A DNA stretch of 64,000 bases from NCBI GenBank assembly GCA_037445225.1, contig JBBIKW010000003.1, forward strand, positions 274,308-338,307. Reading direction: 5' to 3'. The DNA is from M3007 sp037445225. Its GTDB lineage: Bacteria; Bacteroidota; Bacteroidia; Chitinophagales; Saprospiraceae. The position numbers and the translations under genes are program-made. The notes under the pieces are model-generated. The model searched no databases. It was not told where the DNA came from and saw only the letters and a list, made by a program, of their open reading frames with translations. How positions within the stretch are numbered: position 1 is the stretch's first letter; each line of letters starts with the position of its first letter. Below, piece by piece: positions 1 to 9,263 of this stretch.

Positions 1-807
1 TTCCTCCTGAATGGTCTTGAGTTGTTGGCTGAGGAAATAGTCGCGCTGCTGTTTTTCGATGTCGCTGCGCACTTTGGCTTCGATTTGGTCTTTGAGTTCG
101 AGCAGCTGCAGCTCCGCATCCATATGTTGGAGGATACGGTTCGCTTTTTCCTTAAGGCTGTTGATCTCTAAGATCGCTTGCTTCTCCTCCAGCTTTATGT
201 TCAAATTGGAGACGATAAAGTTGAGCAAGAAGTTATCGTTGGTGATGTTTTTGAGCATCACCACGGCCTCGGAGGGAATGTGGGGGGAGAGTTCGATGAT
301 CTGTTTGGCCGTATCGCGAATGCTGCTGATCAGCGCGCGAAACTCGAGTTTGTTGCGCGGCTGCGTGTATTCCAGCAACTCGATCAAAGCCGACAAGTAG
401 GGCTCTTCACTGACGATCTCGCGGACTTGAAAACGCTTGCGCCCTTGAAGGATGGCCATAGTGGAGCCATCCGGCATGCGCAGCATCTTGAGTATGCGGG
501 CTACCGTACCGACGTGGTACAGGTCGCGGAAGCCCGGATTCTCAATCTTCATATCGCGCTGCGAAAGCACGCCGATATATCGGTGCTCTTCGTAGGCGCG
601 CTGAACCGCTCGAATACTCTTGTCGCGACCAATGGTAATAGGGGTAACTATGCTGGGAAAAAGTACGGTGTTTTTAAGCGGGAGGATGGGCAATACTTGC
701 GGGTATTGCTCGCTCTGATTTGCCTCATCCTCTTCGTCTAAGGAAAACATCGGCGTGATATCCGGCTCATCTTCAGATTGCACCGACAATAACCAATCTT
801 CAAACAT
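1..807 (-). CDS. lon: Lon protease, N-terminal part (runs off window)
   Basis: Reading the minus strand from the ATG at 807 gives an open frame to the window edge. After an acidic leader comes a Lon substrate-binding (LAN) domain (LPILPLKNTVLFP, VGTVARILKM, GRKRFQ) and then the coiled region ending in IEKQQRDYFLSQQLKTIQEE, the hallmark preceding the AAA+ domain. Lon is a cytoplasmic ATP-dependent serine protease that degrades misfolded and regulatory proteins. The AAA+ and protease domains lie outside the window. An in-frame ATG at 822 adds five residues and is an alternative start; no strong Shine-Dalgarno separates the two. It is divergent from the TIGR02757 gene across about 290 bases. Confidence 0.93.
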   Translation of the reverse strand, partial: MFEDWLLSVQSEDEPDITPMFSLDEEDEANQSEQYPQVLPILPLKNTVLFPSIVTPITIGRDKSIRAVQRAYEEHRYIGVLSQRDMKIENPGFRDLYHVGTVARILKMLRMPDGSTMAILQGRKRFQVREIVSEEPYLSALIELLEYTQPRNKLEFRALISSIRDTAKQIIELSPHIPSEAVVMLKNITNDNFLLNFIVSNLNIKLEEKQAILEINSLKEKANRILQHMDAELQLLELKDQIEAKVRSDIEKQQRDYFLSQQLKTIQEE

Positions 808-1093
808 ATCTCTGCAATACATTCATTAAAAAACGCTCTCAGGGAAAATGCCGCTTGCTGTAAATTCGACGGATCCAAATGCAAATGTCGGATGCTTTTG
901 ACGCTCTTTACGCATAAAAGAACACGCGAACCTGGCGAGATTTGCGCATATTTATTGAGAAAGACGCTTTTTATGCGGCAAATTTTTCCCTTTCGAAAAC
1001 ACGTAAGCAGGCAAAACCCTTGCCAAGAAGCAATATTAGCTTCTCTGGCAGTTTCCAAGGGCAAAATCTGCCAAAACGTCAGTGGCGTGGCAT

Positions 1094-1891
1094 ATGAATA
1101 AAGAGCATCTTCGGGAGGCGGCCTTAAAAGCATACTTGGAACAAGCGGTTTGCCGCTATAACACTGCAGCTTTCATTGAGGGCGATCCGATATGGGTGCC
1201 GCATCGCTTTCATCGGCTTCAAGACATAGAAATTGCCGGTTTTTGGGCCGCCACCTTAGCTTGGGGGCAACGAAAAACCATCATCCAGAGCACCTGGCGC
1301 GCCATGGAACTTATGGACGGAGCGCCTTATGAGTTCATTGTAGGGCATCGCGAAGAGGACCGCCAGCGATTTACAACCTTCTACCACCGCACGTTCCAAC
1401 CCACGGACGCGCTGTACTTTTTGGCTTTTTTGCAGGAGCACTACCGCCAGCACACCTCCTTAGAGACGGCATTTACCCAACACATGCAACCGGACGACCT
1501 CACCGTCGAGCGCGCACTGGTAGGTTTTCACCGCAGTTTCTTCAACCTTCCCTGGGCCCCAGAGCGCACGCGCAAACACATTCCCACTCCCGAGCGCGGC
1601 TCTACCTGCAAACGATTAAACATGTTTTTGCGCTGGATGGTGCGGTGCGATAATAACGGAGTAGATTTTGGACTTTGGAAGCGCATCCGACCGGCGCAAC
1701 TGCTCTTGCCTCTGGACGTTCACGTGGAGCGCGTAGCCCGACGCTTAGGGTTGCTCACGCGTCGACAGACGGATTGGAAGGCCGTGCTCGAGTTAACCGA
1801 GGCGTTGCGCGCCTTAGACCCGGAGGATCCCGCTAAGTACGACTTTGCGCTCTTCGGGCTAAGCGCCCACTTGGAAGCGCAGTATTTTTGA
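1094..1891 (+). CDS. TIGR02757 (DUF2400) family protein
   Basis: This predicted 265-residue soluble protein matches the TIGR02757/DUF2400 family of Bacteroidota and relatives, recognised from LAWGQRKTII, the central TCKRLNMFLRWMVR segment and the C-terminal LDVHVERVARRLGLL...DPEDPAKYDFALFGLS region. The function is not established. The helix-rich layout, with a Cys-containing segment and a late conserved Asp, is loosely like HhH-type DNA glycosylases, but that is only an impression. The ATG at 1094 is preferred over an in-frame GTG at 1082 because it opens directly on the conserved MNKEHLREAALKAYLE start. The stop overlaps or abuts the O-antigen ligase-like gene, so the two are probably cotranscribed. 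Confidence 0.85.
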   Translation: MNKEHLREAALKAYLEQAVCRYNTAAFIEGDPIWVPHRFHRLQDIEIAGFWAATLAWGQRKTIIQSTWRAMELMDGAPYEFIVGHREEDRQRFTTFYHRTFQPTDALYFLAFLQEHYRQHTSLETAFTQHMQPDDLTVERALVGFHRSFFNLPWAPERTRKHIPTPERGSTCKRLNMFLRWMVRCDNNGVDFGLWKRIRPAQLLLPLDVHVERVARRLGLLTRRQTDWKAVLELTEALRALDPEDPAKYDFALFGLSAHLEAQYF

Positions 1892-1899
1892 AGCCAAAA

Positions 1900-3189
1900 A
1901 TGGCACGTTTCTTATTTCCACAGGGGCTGTTACAGCCCACGTCGTTGGCTTTATGTTCGGCCGGGATAGTCGTCATCAGCATGCCCTGGTCGCCCTTTCT
2001 GCTGTCTTTGGGCATGTGGGGCATGGTATTCAGCGCTCTTTGGCATCGGTACTGCGAAGCAAGAGCTCTGGACCCTTTCTCCCGATGGCCCATCTTGTGG
2101 AAAGGGGCCTTAGGGCGGGCATTTACTGCCTGGTTTGAGCAGAAACCGCTGTGGCTCATAAGCCTGCTCTGGCTCATACCCTTTATCAGCGGCGCGTGGT
2201 CGGCCGACGAAGCATTCTGGTTGGAGCGCGTACGGGTGCGTTTGCCGTTCGTCGTGCTGCCCTGGGTATTTGCCAACTTGCCGCCTCTATCGCGGCACGA
2301 ACAAGGCAAGATTTTGTCCCTCCTCGTCTACTGCATGGTGCTCCTAGGAATAGGGGTGGCAGCCCATTACGCCCTCCACAAAGAGGCGATCCTTTATGGG
2401 ATTGAGCACGGAAAGCCTATACCTGTTCCTCGCCACCATATTCGCTTTAGCTTGATGGTGGCCACGGCAATCCTGGTCGGGGGCTGGCTGTGGAAAGAAA
2501 ATTTTCGATGGCGCTACGCCTGGGAGCGAACGCTGTTAAGTATGGCTGTAATCTTTTTAATAGGCTTTATCCATTTCTTATCGGTGCGCAGCGGATTAGC
2601 CGCACTCTATGCCGGAATGCTCTTCCTCTTAGCCTTTTGGACATGGCGCACCCGCCGGTGGAAAGCCGCACTTATAGCCCTAATAGGAGCGGCTCTTGTC
2701 GCTACCTTCACCTTTTGGGCTTTCCCCAGCATGCAAGAGAAATGGGAATATACCCTCTACGACTGGAAACAGTACAGCAAACACGAAGGGGCTAACTACT
2801 CGGACTCAGAGCGGTGGATCTCACTACATGCAGGCTGGATATTGTGGAGGCGACATCCTTGGGTCGGTGTCGGCGCGGGCGACCTTCCCGAGCAAATCAA
2901 ACAGGTGGTAGCAGAATATTTTCCGGAACACATTCACACCTTTAAGCTACCCCATAATCAGTTCCTCTATCTTCTGGCTTCGACCGGCCTGGTGGGGCTG
3001 CTGTGCAGCCTCATCGCCTGGAGCGGGCTTTTATGGAGTGCTTCCAAACAAGAATGGCTGTTTTGGGCTTTCCAAACCATGTTTTTCGTCTCCTGCTTAG
3101 TGGAGTATACCATTGAAACATCCACTGGAGTTGCCTGGAGCCTCTTTTATTCGCTCTGGTTTTGGTCTTTGGACCGAACAACAAAATGA
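1900..3189 (+). CDS. O-antigen ligase / Wzy_C family membrane protein
   Basis: This roughly 429-residue inner-membrane protein has about 10-12 hydrophobic segments and one large periplasmic loop between the late helices. The loop end carries LPHNQFLYLLASTGLVGLL, the HNxF-type signature of the Wzy_C/O-antigen ligase superfamily, and the loop holds the WxxHPWVGVGAGD stretch typical of the family. Members transfer or polymerise lipid-linked glycans on the periplasmic face. Which glycan is handled here cannot be told; no other polysaccharide genes are adjacent. The ATG at 1900 is preferred; a TTG at 1888 would overlap the upstream stop by a few bases. Translational coupling with the TIGR02757 gene is likely. 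Confidence 0.85.
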   Translation: MARFLFPQGLLQPTSLALCSAGIVVISMPWSPFLLSLGMWGMVFSALWHRYCEARALDPFSRWPILWKGALGRAFTAWFEQKPLWLISLLWLIPFISGAWSADEAFWLERVRVRLPFVVLPWVFANLPPLSRHEQGKILSLLVYCMVLLGIGVAAHYALHKEAILYGIEHGKPIPVPRHHIRFSLMVATAILVGGWLWKENFRWRYAWERTLLSMAVIFLIGFIHFLSVRSGLAALYAGMLFLLAFWTWRTRRWKAALIALIGAALVATFTFWAFPSMQEKWEYTLYDWKQYSKHEGANYSDSERWISLHAGWILWRRHPWVGVGAGDLPEQIKQVVAEYFPEHIHTFKLPHNQFLYLLASTGLVGLLCSLIAWSGLLWSASKQEWLFWAFQTMFFVSCLVEYTIETSTGVAWSLFYSLWFWSLDRTTK

Positions 3190-3447
3190 ACCTTGCATTT
3201 CGAAATCGCCTATATATTTGCCCAGCTAACCAAATACTCAACTTGTGATGTGTTGACTTTTGCAATCGGATACGACGAAACCTACACTTTATAATAAAAT
3301 TTTTTATAATACAGGCAAATCAATAAAATTTAAAATTTTAATCTGCGGAAATAGGCGGAGGGTGGTAAGATTATCGAGAATGCTGCTGCGAGAGGTGGTA
3401 TTGACCTCGGCAAAGTCAAAGGAAAGCGGCTCTTACTCCTTACGGGC

Positions 3448-4551
3448 ATGCGCTATCTATCCGTGGATTTTTATCGAGGCCTTACGATAGCCTTCATGCT
3501 GGTGGTCAATACACCGGGGACGTGGGACCATGTGTACGCACCTCTGCTCCACGCCGACTGGCATGGGTGCACGCCAACAGACTTAGTTTTCCCTTCTTTC
3601 TTGTTTATCGTAGGAGTTTCGATGTGGTTTTCCTTTTCCAAATATTCTTTGTCGGGAAGAGCGAAACTTACGCGCAAAGCGCTGCACCGGGCAGCTTTGT
3701 TGTTTGGAGTAGGGCTGTTGTTGGCATGGTATCCCTTTTGGGGCAAATCTTTGTCGGAATTGCGCGTATTGGGGGTGCTGCAGCGCATCGGTTTGTGTTA
3801 TGGGTTGGCCGCATTGCTCGTCCTCTACCTGCCTCTACGCGGTCAAGTGGCGGCAGCCATCTGCTTGTTAATCGGGTATTGGGTAGCATTAGCATGGAGC
3901 GTGCCGAGTAGCGCAGACCCTTTTTCCTTAGAAGACAATCTCGTCCGACGCGTCGACTTGGCCCTCTTAGGAGCCTCTCATCTTTGGAAAGGCAAGGGGA
4001 TACCCTTTGACCCGGAGGGCTTGCTGAGCACCCTGCCCGCAGTAGTAACGGTACTGTTAGGCTGGTGGGCAGGACAACAGATGCAGCGATTAAGGGCGAG
4101 CCCTTTAAGAGCAGTATACACATTGGGAAGTATAGGCCTCTTGTTGGCAGTATTAGGCGGAGTGTGGCACCTTCTCTTTCCCATCAACAAGAGCCTTTGG
4201 ACAAGCTCTTTTGTCCTATATACAGGCGGATTGTCGATGCTGCTGTTGGCGCTCAGCATTGGTCTTATCGACATAATGCGCCTTCAGGGCCTCGCTTATC
4301 CTTTTATCGTGTTGGGCGCTAATCCCCTGTTTGCCTATGTATTGTCGGGCGTGTTGGTTAAAACCCTCCTTCATTTCCGATGGGCAGAGGGCGAGGAGCA
4401 GGTCAACGCCTATCGCTGGCTTTATCAGTCCGTATTTGCTCTTATAAAGCCTAACGAGTTGAGCTCCTTACTCTTTGCTTTGACCTTCGCCTTGATTTGC
4501 TGGATAGTGTGTTGGCAGTTGCATAGGCGAAACATATATGTCAAAATTTGA
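3448..4551 (+). CDS. DUF5009/NagX-like multi-TM acyltransferase
   Basis: The 367-residue protein opens with MRYLSVDFYRGLTIAFML, continues with NTPGTWDHVYAPLLHADWHG and PTDLVFPSFLFIVGVS, and then has about ten further membrane spans. This is the pattern of the DUF5009/DUF1624 group related to heparan-alpha-glucosaminide N-acetyltransferase and to NagX. The conserved His in the HADWHGCTPTD region is the residue expected to carry or receive the acetyl group. By family analogy it acetylates amino sugars or envelope glycans across the inner membrane; the substrate is unknown. It ends 31 bases before SusC 1 and could read into it, although a separate promoter can be proposed inside its 3' end. Confidence 0.82.
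   Translation: MRYLSVDFYRGLTIAFMLVVNTPGTWDHVYAPLLHADWHGCTPTDLVFPSFLFIVGVSMWFSFSKYSLSGRAKLTRKALHRAALLFGVGLLLAWYPFWGKSLSELRVLGVLQRIGLCYGLAALLVLYLPLRGQVAAAICLLIGYWVALAWSVPSSADPFSLEDNLVRRVDLALLGASHLWKGKGIPFDPEGLLSTLPAVVTVLLGWWAGQQMQRLRASPLRAVYTLGSIGLLLAVLGGVWHLLFPINKSLWTSSFVLYTGGLSMLLLALSIGLIDIMRLQGLAYPFIVLGANPLFAYVLSGVLVKTLLHFRWAEGEEQVNAYRWLYQSVFALIKPNELSSLLFALTFALICWIVCWQLHRRNIYVKI
4519..4550 (+). promoter_or_regulatory. Candidate promoter for SusCD pair 1
   Basis: A TTG (4519-4521), 21 bases, then AAAATTTG (4543-4550) fits the Bacteroidota -33/-7 pattern (TTG, about 20 bases, TAnnTTTG) with one mismatch in the -7 box. It lies within the last codons of the acyltransferase gene and would give a 5' leader of about 30 bases before the SusC ATG at 4583. 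Confidence 0.35.
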
Positions 4552-4582
4552 AAAATATTCACTAACCAATCGCATTATCGTT

Positions 4583-7500
4583 ATGAAGCATTCAGTGTAC
4601 TTGTGGAAGCGGGTGTTGCCGCTTTGGCTTTTGCCCGCTGCGCTAACAGCCCAGTCTGTTAGCTTTAGCATCAAAGGCACGGTGACGGATGAGCAAGGCG
4701 AACCGCTCATCGGTGCCGTCGTCACTTTGGCCGAGCGCCGCGTGGGCACGTCCACCGATACTCGAGGATTTTATGCCTTAGAGGGCACGGCTTCGGAAGG
4801 TAGATACACCTTGGTAGTATCGTACGTGGGCTACACCACCTACCGCACTGCTGTGGAGATCCGACAAGGACAGCCCCTCGTCCAAGACGTCGCCCTTAGC
4901 AGCGATATTCTCAACCTCGACGAAGTGATCGTCACGGGCAACTCGCCCACCTCTACGCGCAAGCAGCTGGGCAACGCTATCGGCGTAGTAGACGGCCGCA
5001 GCTTAGAGCGTGCGGGCTCCAACAACACTTTGGGTGCTCTATCCGGAAAAGTAGCCGGTGCACAGATCAGCCAAAACTCCGGAGACCCAGGAGGAGGCTT
5101 TACCATTCGTTTGCGCGGGGTCAGCTCCATCAAAGGGAGTTCCGACCCCCTTTACATCGTAGATGGTGTCATCGTGGACAACTCCTCTCAAAACGTCATC
5201 AACCGCAGCGCCGACGCCATGACGGTGGGGCTCGCCGCCGGCCAAAACCGCTTGATCGACATTAACCCCAACGACATCGAGCGCATCGAAGTACTTAACG
5301 GCGCCTCGGCTGCAGCTCTATACGGTTCAAGGGCTTCTAACGGCGTTGTCCAGATCTTTACCAAACGCGGACGCACTGGCAAACCGGTAATAGAGTTCAC
5401 CACGTCGGCTAGTCTGAGCCAGCTGCGCAAACGCGTCTTCGTCACCAAGTATCCCAAGCGCTTCGGCGTCAAAGGCAACGACCGGCTCGAAACCAACCAG
5501 GATCGCCTTACCATCCTCCTCACGTTGGGTTTCACTGAGCAACAGCTCATCAACCAAGGCATTGGATACGTCAAGGTGGGTTCCGCTAATCGCATCTTGA
5601 TTACCGATCAGTATGACGTGACGCGCTACGACTACCAAGACCACATCTTCCGCGACGCTTTTGGGACGGATAACCACTTATCGGTGCGAGGTGGCAACGA
5701 GCGCAGCAATTACTTTGTCTCGTTTGGCTACAGCAACAACGACGGCATCATCCCCAACACCAATTTCACGCGCTATTCTGCCCGCTTGCGCCTCAACCAG
5801 GAACTTACTTCTTGGGCAACCCTAAGCACAGGCCTCAGCTATGCGCGCAGCGGCAGCCAGGACATGCCCAACGGCAACAACTTCTTCAACCCCATCAGCT
5901 GCATGTTTATTATCGACAACGTGTGGGACATCACCGAGCGCAATGCCGACGGCACCCTCAAGCAGGTCGAGCTGGTGCGCGTAAACCCCCTGTCGGTCAT
6001 TGAAACCTTTGACATCCGCCAGCGAACGAACCGCATTATTAGCGATATCAATCTCAAGTTGTTTCCGTTCAAGGGGTTCCGCGTCGATTATACGTTGGGC
6101 TTAGATAACTATGCCCTGCAGGGCAACGAGTTCCATCCGCGCCTCCCTTACGCAGGCGTCGCAGCCACGTTCTTCCCCGACGGGTATATCGGAGTCGCCA
6201 ACAGCAATGTCTCGCAGCTCAACAGCGACCTGCTGCTCTCTTACGAGACCCAAATCGGAGAGCACATCACCTCTACTACTACCGCGGGGCATCAGTATCA
6301 ATACGGCCGCACGGAATTTGCCGGTGTAGAGGGCCGCGACTTGGCTCCGCTCATCCAGAATATCGCCGGCGCTTCGAACCTGTTTACCTTGCCGGCGCAG
6401 TCTATCGGAGAGTTTGCCCTCAACGGATACTTTCTGCAGCAGACGTTTGGCATTAAAGAGCAGCTCTTCTTGACGTTGGCCGGACGCATAGACGGCTCCT
6501 CCTACTTTTCCGAAAACAATCAAAACAACTTCTACCCAAAGGCAAGCTTGAGCTGGGTCGCCTCCGAGTTGTTCCGCAACAGCAGCCTATCCAATGCCAT
6601 TAGCGCGTTGAAATTGCGCACCTCTTATGGTAAGGCGGGTAACTTGACCGGCATAGGCTTCTACGACCGCTTCAACAACTACCCCGGCAGCAACCTGACG
6701 GGGTTCCCCGCTCTGTTGCCCCCATCGCAGCTCAACAACCCCGACGTAGCGCCCGAGGTCATGACCGAAATAGAAGGCGGTTTCGACTTAGCTGTATGGA
6801 AAAACCGCGTGGGTTTGAGCCTGACGGTCTACCAACAACAGATCGACAACTTGGCCATCAATCGCCCGTTGCCGCCCTCTATTGGCGGCACCAGCGTGGT
6901 GACGAACGTAGGCAGCATGACCAACCGCGGCGTGGAGCTGTTGCTCAACGCTCAGCCCATTCGGACCAGTCAGTTCGAGTGGAACGTGGGTTTCAACTTC
7001 TCTCGCAACGTCAATGAGGTATCGGGTGTGACGGGCATCCTCAGTTTGCGCGGCTCCGACGGCACGCAATCCGCGCTCAATGGGCAGCCCTTTGGTGTGT
7101 TCTTCGGCCGCTACTATGCCCGCAACGACGACGGATCGCTGCTGCTCACCTCTCAAGGATTGGCACAGCCCGAACGCGGCCTAGTCATCCCAGAGGCGCA
7201 GTTCAACGAAAACAACCTACCCTCCGGCGCGCTGAAAGACCGCATTTATCGCTACGGCGGCAACGTCTTCATCCCGATGCGCGACGCCAACGGTCAGCCT
7301 TTGACTACAGGTACGCAAGAACTGCGCAAGGTGTTGGGCAACCCCTTCCCCGATTGGGTGGGCGCCTTTATTACCTCTCTTGGATACAAGAAGCTGACGC
7401 TCAACCTGCAGCTGGACATCTCTCAAGGCAACGATGTCTATAACTGGAACCGCATCACCAGCAATAACGTGGGCTTTGGCCCCTTGGCGGAAAAGGAACT

Positions 7501-7822
7501 CAAGGGTGAAGTGCCGCGCGGCTACGTGGCATCCATCGCAGGCGGAGTGACCGGTCAGCGCATCCAGGAAGAACACGTCGAAGACGGCTCGTATGTCAAA
7601 CTCCGGGAAATAGGCCTGACTTATAACTTGGGACGTATCGGGCGGGGCGTAGACAACCTCTCCGTCAGCCTGTGGGGCCGAAACCTCTACTCCTGGGATA
7701 ATTACCAGGGTTTTGATCCAGAAACTAACTCCGCAGGGCAAAACGACCGCGTGCGCGGCGACGACTTCGGCAATGTACCCATCCCACGCACCTTTGGCAT
7801 CCGCCTTTCTGGAAAGTTTTAA
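4583..7822 (+). CDS. SusC/RagA-family TonB-linked outer membrane protein (pair 1)
   Basis: This 1079-residue protein has a Sec signal peptide ending near AALTAQS, a carboxypeptidase-regulatory-like domain (about 30-110: IKGTVTDEQGEPLIGAVVTL), a plug with the SusC signature IERIEVLNGASAAALYGSRA, and a long C-terminal beta-barrel ending in IRLSGKF. Such proteins import oligomeric nutrients across the outer membrane with TonB energy, together with a SusD lid. The ATG at 4583 is chosen because it begins directly at a good signal peptide; an ATG at 4538 would overlap the upstream gene. SusD 1 follows after 27 bases. No glycanase is adjacent, so the substrate is unknown. Confidence 0.94.
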   Translation: MKHSVYLWKRVLPLWLLPAALTAQSVSFSIKGTVTDEQGEPLIGAVVTLAERRVGTSTDTRGFYALEGTASEGRYTLVVSYVGYTTYRTAVEIRQGQPLVQDVALSSDILNLDEVIVTGNSPTSTRKQLGNAIGVVDGRSLERAGSNNTLGALSGKVAGAQISQNSGDPGGGFTIRLRGVSSIKGSSDPLYIVDGVIVDNSSQNVINRSADAMTVGLAAGQNRLIDINPNDIERIEVLNGASAAALYGSRASNGVVQIFTKRGRTGKPVIEFTTSASLSQLRKRVFVTKYPKRFGVKGNDRLETNQDRLTILLTLGFTEQQLINQGIGYVKVGSANRILITDQYDVTRYDYQDHIFRDAFGTDNHLSVRGGNERSNYFVSFGYSNNDGIIPNTNFTRYSARLRLNQELTSWATLSTGLSYARSGSQDMPNGNNFFNPISCMFIIDNVWDITERNADGTLKQVELVRVNPLSVIETFDIRQRTNRIISDINLKLFPFKGFRVDYTLGLDNYALQGNEFHPRLPYAGVAATFFPDGYIGVANSNVSQLNSDLLLSYETQIGEHITSTTTAGHQYQYGRTEFAGVEGRDLAPLIQNIAGASNLFTLPAQSIGEFALNGYFLQQTFGIKEQLFLTLAGRIDGSSYFSENNQNNFYPKASLSWVASELFRNSSLSNAISALKLRTSYGKAGNLTGIGFYDRFNNYPGSNLTGFPALLPPSQLNNPDVAPEVMTEIEGGFDLAVWKNRVGLSLTVYQQQIDNLAINRPLPPSIGGTSVVTNVGSMTNRGVELLLNAQPIRTSQFEWNVGFNFSRNVNEVSGVTGILSLRGSDGTQSALNGQPFGVFFGRYYARNDDGSLLLTSQGLAQPERGLVIPEAQFNENNLPSGALKDRIYRYGGNVFIPMRDANGQPLTTGTQELRKVLGNPFPDWVGAFITSLGYKKLTLNLQLDISQGNDVYNWNRITSNNVGFGPLAEKELKGEVPRGYVASIAGGVTGQRIQEEHVEDGSYVKLREIGLTYNLGRIGRGVDNLSVSLWGRNLYSWDNYQGFDPETNSAGQNDRVRGDDFGNVPIPRTFGIRLSGKF

Positions 7823-7849
7823 CCATCACACACAAAAAAAAGTACCGTC

Positions 7850-9160
7850 ATGAAAAAATATCTCTTGCATCTTCTTTGCGTCTCGACACTGCTCCTTGTC
7901 TCGGCCTGCCAAAAGGAGTTCCTTAACCCCAATGCCGCCGACGGCAGCCAGGTCATTAAGACTGCAGAAGGCCTCACGGCCCTCGTCGTGGGTATCAAGA
8001 AAGAGTTTAGTGTAGGCGCTACCAGCGCGCTGTACAACGCTATTTCGAGCAACGGGCTCACGACAAAAGAGCTCTACGTCATCAATACCGGAAACGGCGA
8101 ATTAACGGCTCTGGAGTCGGGGGGCGGCACCGTAGGCGGCAACAACGCCTTCATCAACAACATATGGGCCAGCTGCCACAAGGTGAAGGCCAATGCCCAG
8201 CTGCTCATCGACAACGCCGACAACGTTCGTGAAACTGGTACCAACGAGATGATTAAAGCCTACGGCTACGTCTTCAAAGCGCTGGCTATTGGTACGCTGG
8301 CAAACTTTTGGGAGCAAATTCCTACAGAAGTCGTTCCCGTTAACGAATTCTTGGCCGGCAGAAGGCCTACCTTCAAGCCGCGAATAGATGCCCTCAGAGA
8401 AGCCATCGACCTGCTCAATGCCGCTCAGGTGTTGGTGGAAAGCACCGCACCATCAGCCTTCTTCAATAACAAGGTAGGCACCGACATCGACATCAAAAAC
8501 TTGGTCTACGCGCTGCAGGCGCGCTACAACCTTATGGCAGGTGAGTACAGCGCAGCGCTCGATGCCGCCAATCGGGTAGACTTGAGCAAGCGGTCCGTCT
8601 TCCGGTTCGATGCAATCAGCCAAAACCCTGTTTTCCGTACGTCCCTGGTCAACAACAACACGTACAACGGGGTGGTCAACTTCGGTCTCCCCGACATTCT
8701 CCAACCTGACCCAGCCGACGGCCGCATCCCCTTCTATTTGGGCAACAACACTGCTCCCGTACGCGTACAGGGCTTCTTCAAAAACGACGCCGACCCTATA
8801 CCGCTTTACTTGCCGGGAGAAATCACGCTCATCAAAGCCGAATGCTTGGCGCGTCTGGACAGAGTCAGCGAAGCCATCGCGGAGCTGGATAAAGTGCTCA
8901 CCAAGACAGCCGATCCCTTCGGCGTTACGGCCAAATTGAGTGCTTACAGCGGCCCGACCGACAAAGATGCTGTTCTCCTCGAGATCTACCGACAGCGCTG
9001 TATCGAACTCTACATGAGTGGCCTAAAGCTGGAGGATTCGCGGCGCTTTGGGCGCCCTGGCCCAGGACAACCCGGTGCCGAGCGCAATCGGAACTTTTAT
9101 CCGTACCCCACTGTGGAGCGCGACAACAACCCTAACACGCCGCCCGACCCTCCAGTCTGA
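7850..9160 (+). CDS. SusD/RagB-family nutrient-binding lipoprotein (pair 1)
   Basis: This 436-residue lipoprotein has the signal MKKYLLHLLCVSTLLLVSAC with Cys20 as the lipidated residue, followed by KEFLNP, the usual SusD start. The fold is recognised from TPR-like helices and the C-terminal LLEIYRQRCIELYMSGLKLEDSRR region with the R-x-E-L/F-x-G-L-R-x-x-D-x-R-R-like pattern. SusD proteins sit on the cell surface as a hinged lid over SusC and bind the substrate. At 436 residues it is slightly shorter than many relatives. It is cotranscribed with SusC 1, and a strong hairpin terminator follows about 30 bases downstream. Confidence 0.92.
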   Translation: MKKYLLHLLCVSTLLLVSACQKEFLNPNAADGSQVIKTAEGLTALVVGIKKEFSVGATSALYNAISSNGLTTKELYVINTGNGELTALESGGGTVGGNNAFINNIWASCHKVKANAQLLIDNADNVRETGTNEMIKAYGYVFKALAIGTLANFWEQIPTEVVPVNEFLAGRRPTFKPRIDALREAIDLLNAAQVLVESTAPSAFFNNKVGTDIDIKNLVYALQARYNLMAGEYSAALDAANRVDLSKRSVFRFDAISQNPVFRTSLVNNNTYNGVVNFGLPDILQPDPADGRIPFYLGNNTAPVRVQGFFKNDADPIPLYLPGEITLIKAECLARLDRVSEAIAELDKVLTKTADPFGVTAKLSAYSGPTDKDAVLLEIYRQRCIELYMSGLKLEDSRRFGRPGPGQPGAERNRNFYPYPTVERDNNPNTPPDPPV

Positions 9161-9192
9161 GCCAGCGCCCAGAAATACTAGCGAGTAAACAA

Positions 9193-9236
9193 AAGAGGGC
9201 GTCTTGCTTTGGCAAGATGCTCTCTTCTTTTTTGAG
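9193..9236. terminator. Rho-independent terminator, probably bidirectional
   Basis: Arms 9193-9207 and 9212-9226 form a 15-bp stem (two G-U pairs) with a 4-base loop, followed by CTTTTTT on the plus strand; the minus strand is also T-rich beyond the stem. It lies between the converging SusD 1 and DAHP synthase genes and can serve both. Confidence 0.85.
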
Positions 9237-9263
9237 TGCGGTTACACGGCCCTTGCCTCGGTC

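Noticed and set aside
178..741. Long plus-strand open frame antisense to lon
   Set aside because: It lies wholly on the opposite strand of the clear Lon N-terminal domain and has no recognisable family.
3361..3447. Open in-frame stretch upstream of the DUF5009 gene
   Set aside because: It starts after a TAG and has no ATG, GTG or TTG; the conserved family start is at 3448.
3260..3490. Plus-strand 76-codon frame before the DUF5009 gene
   Set aside because: Low-complexity basic reading overlapping the real start in another frame; no family-like pattern.
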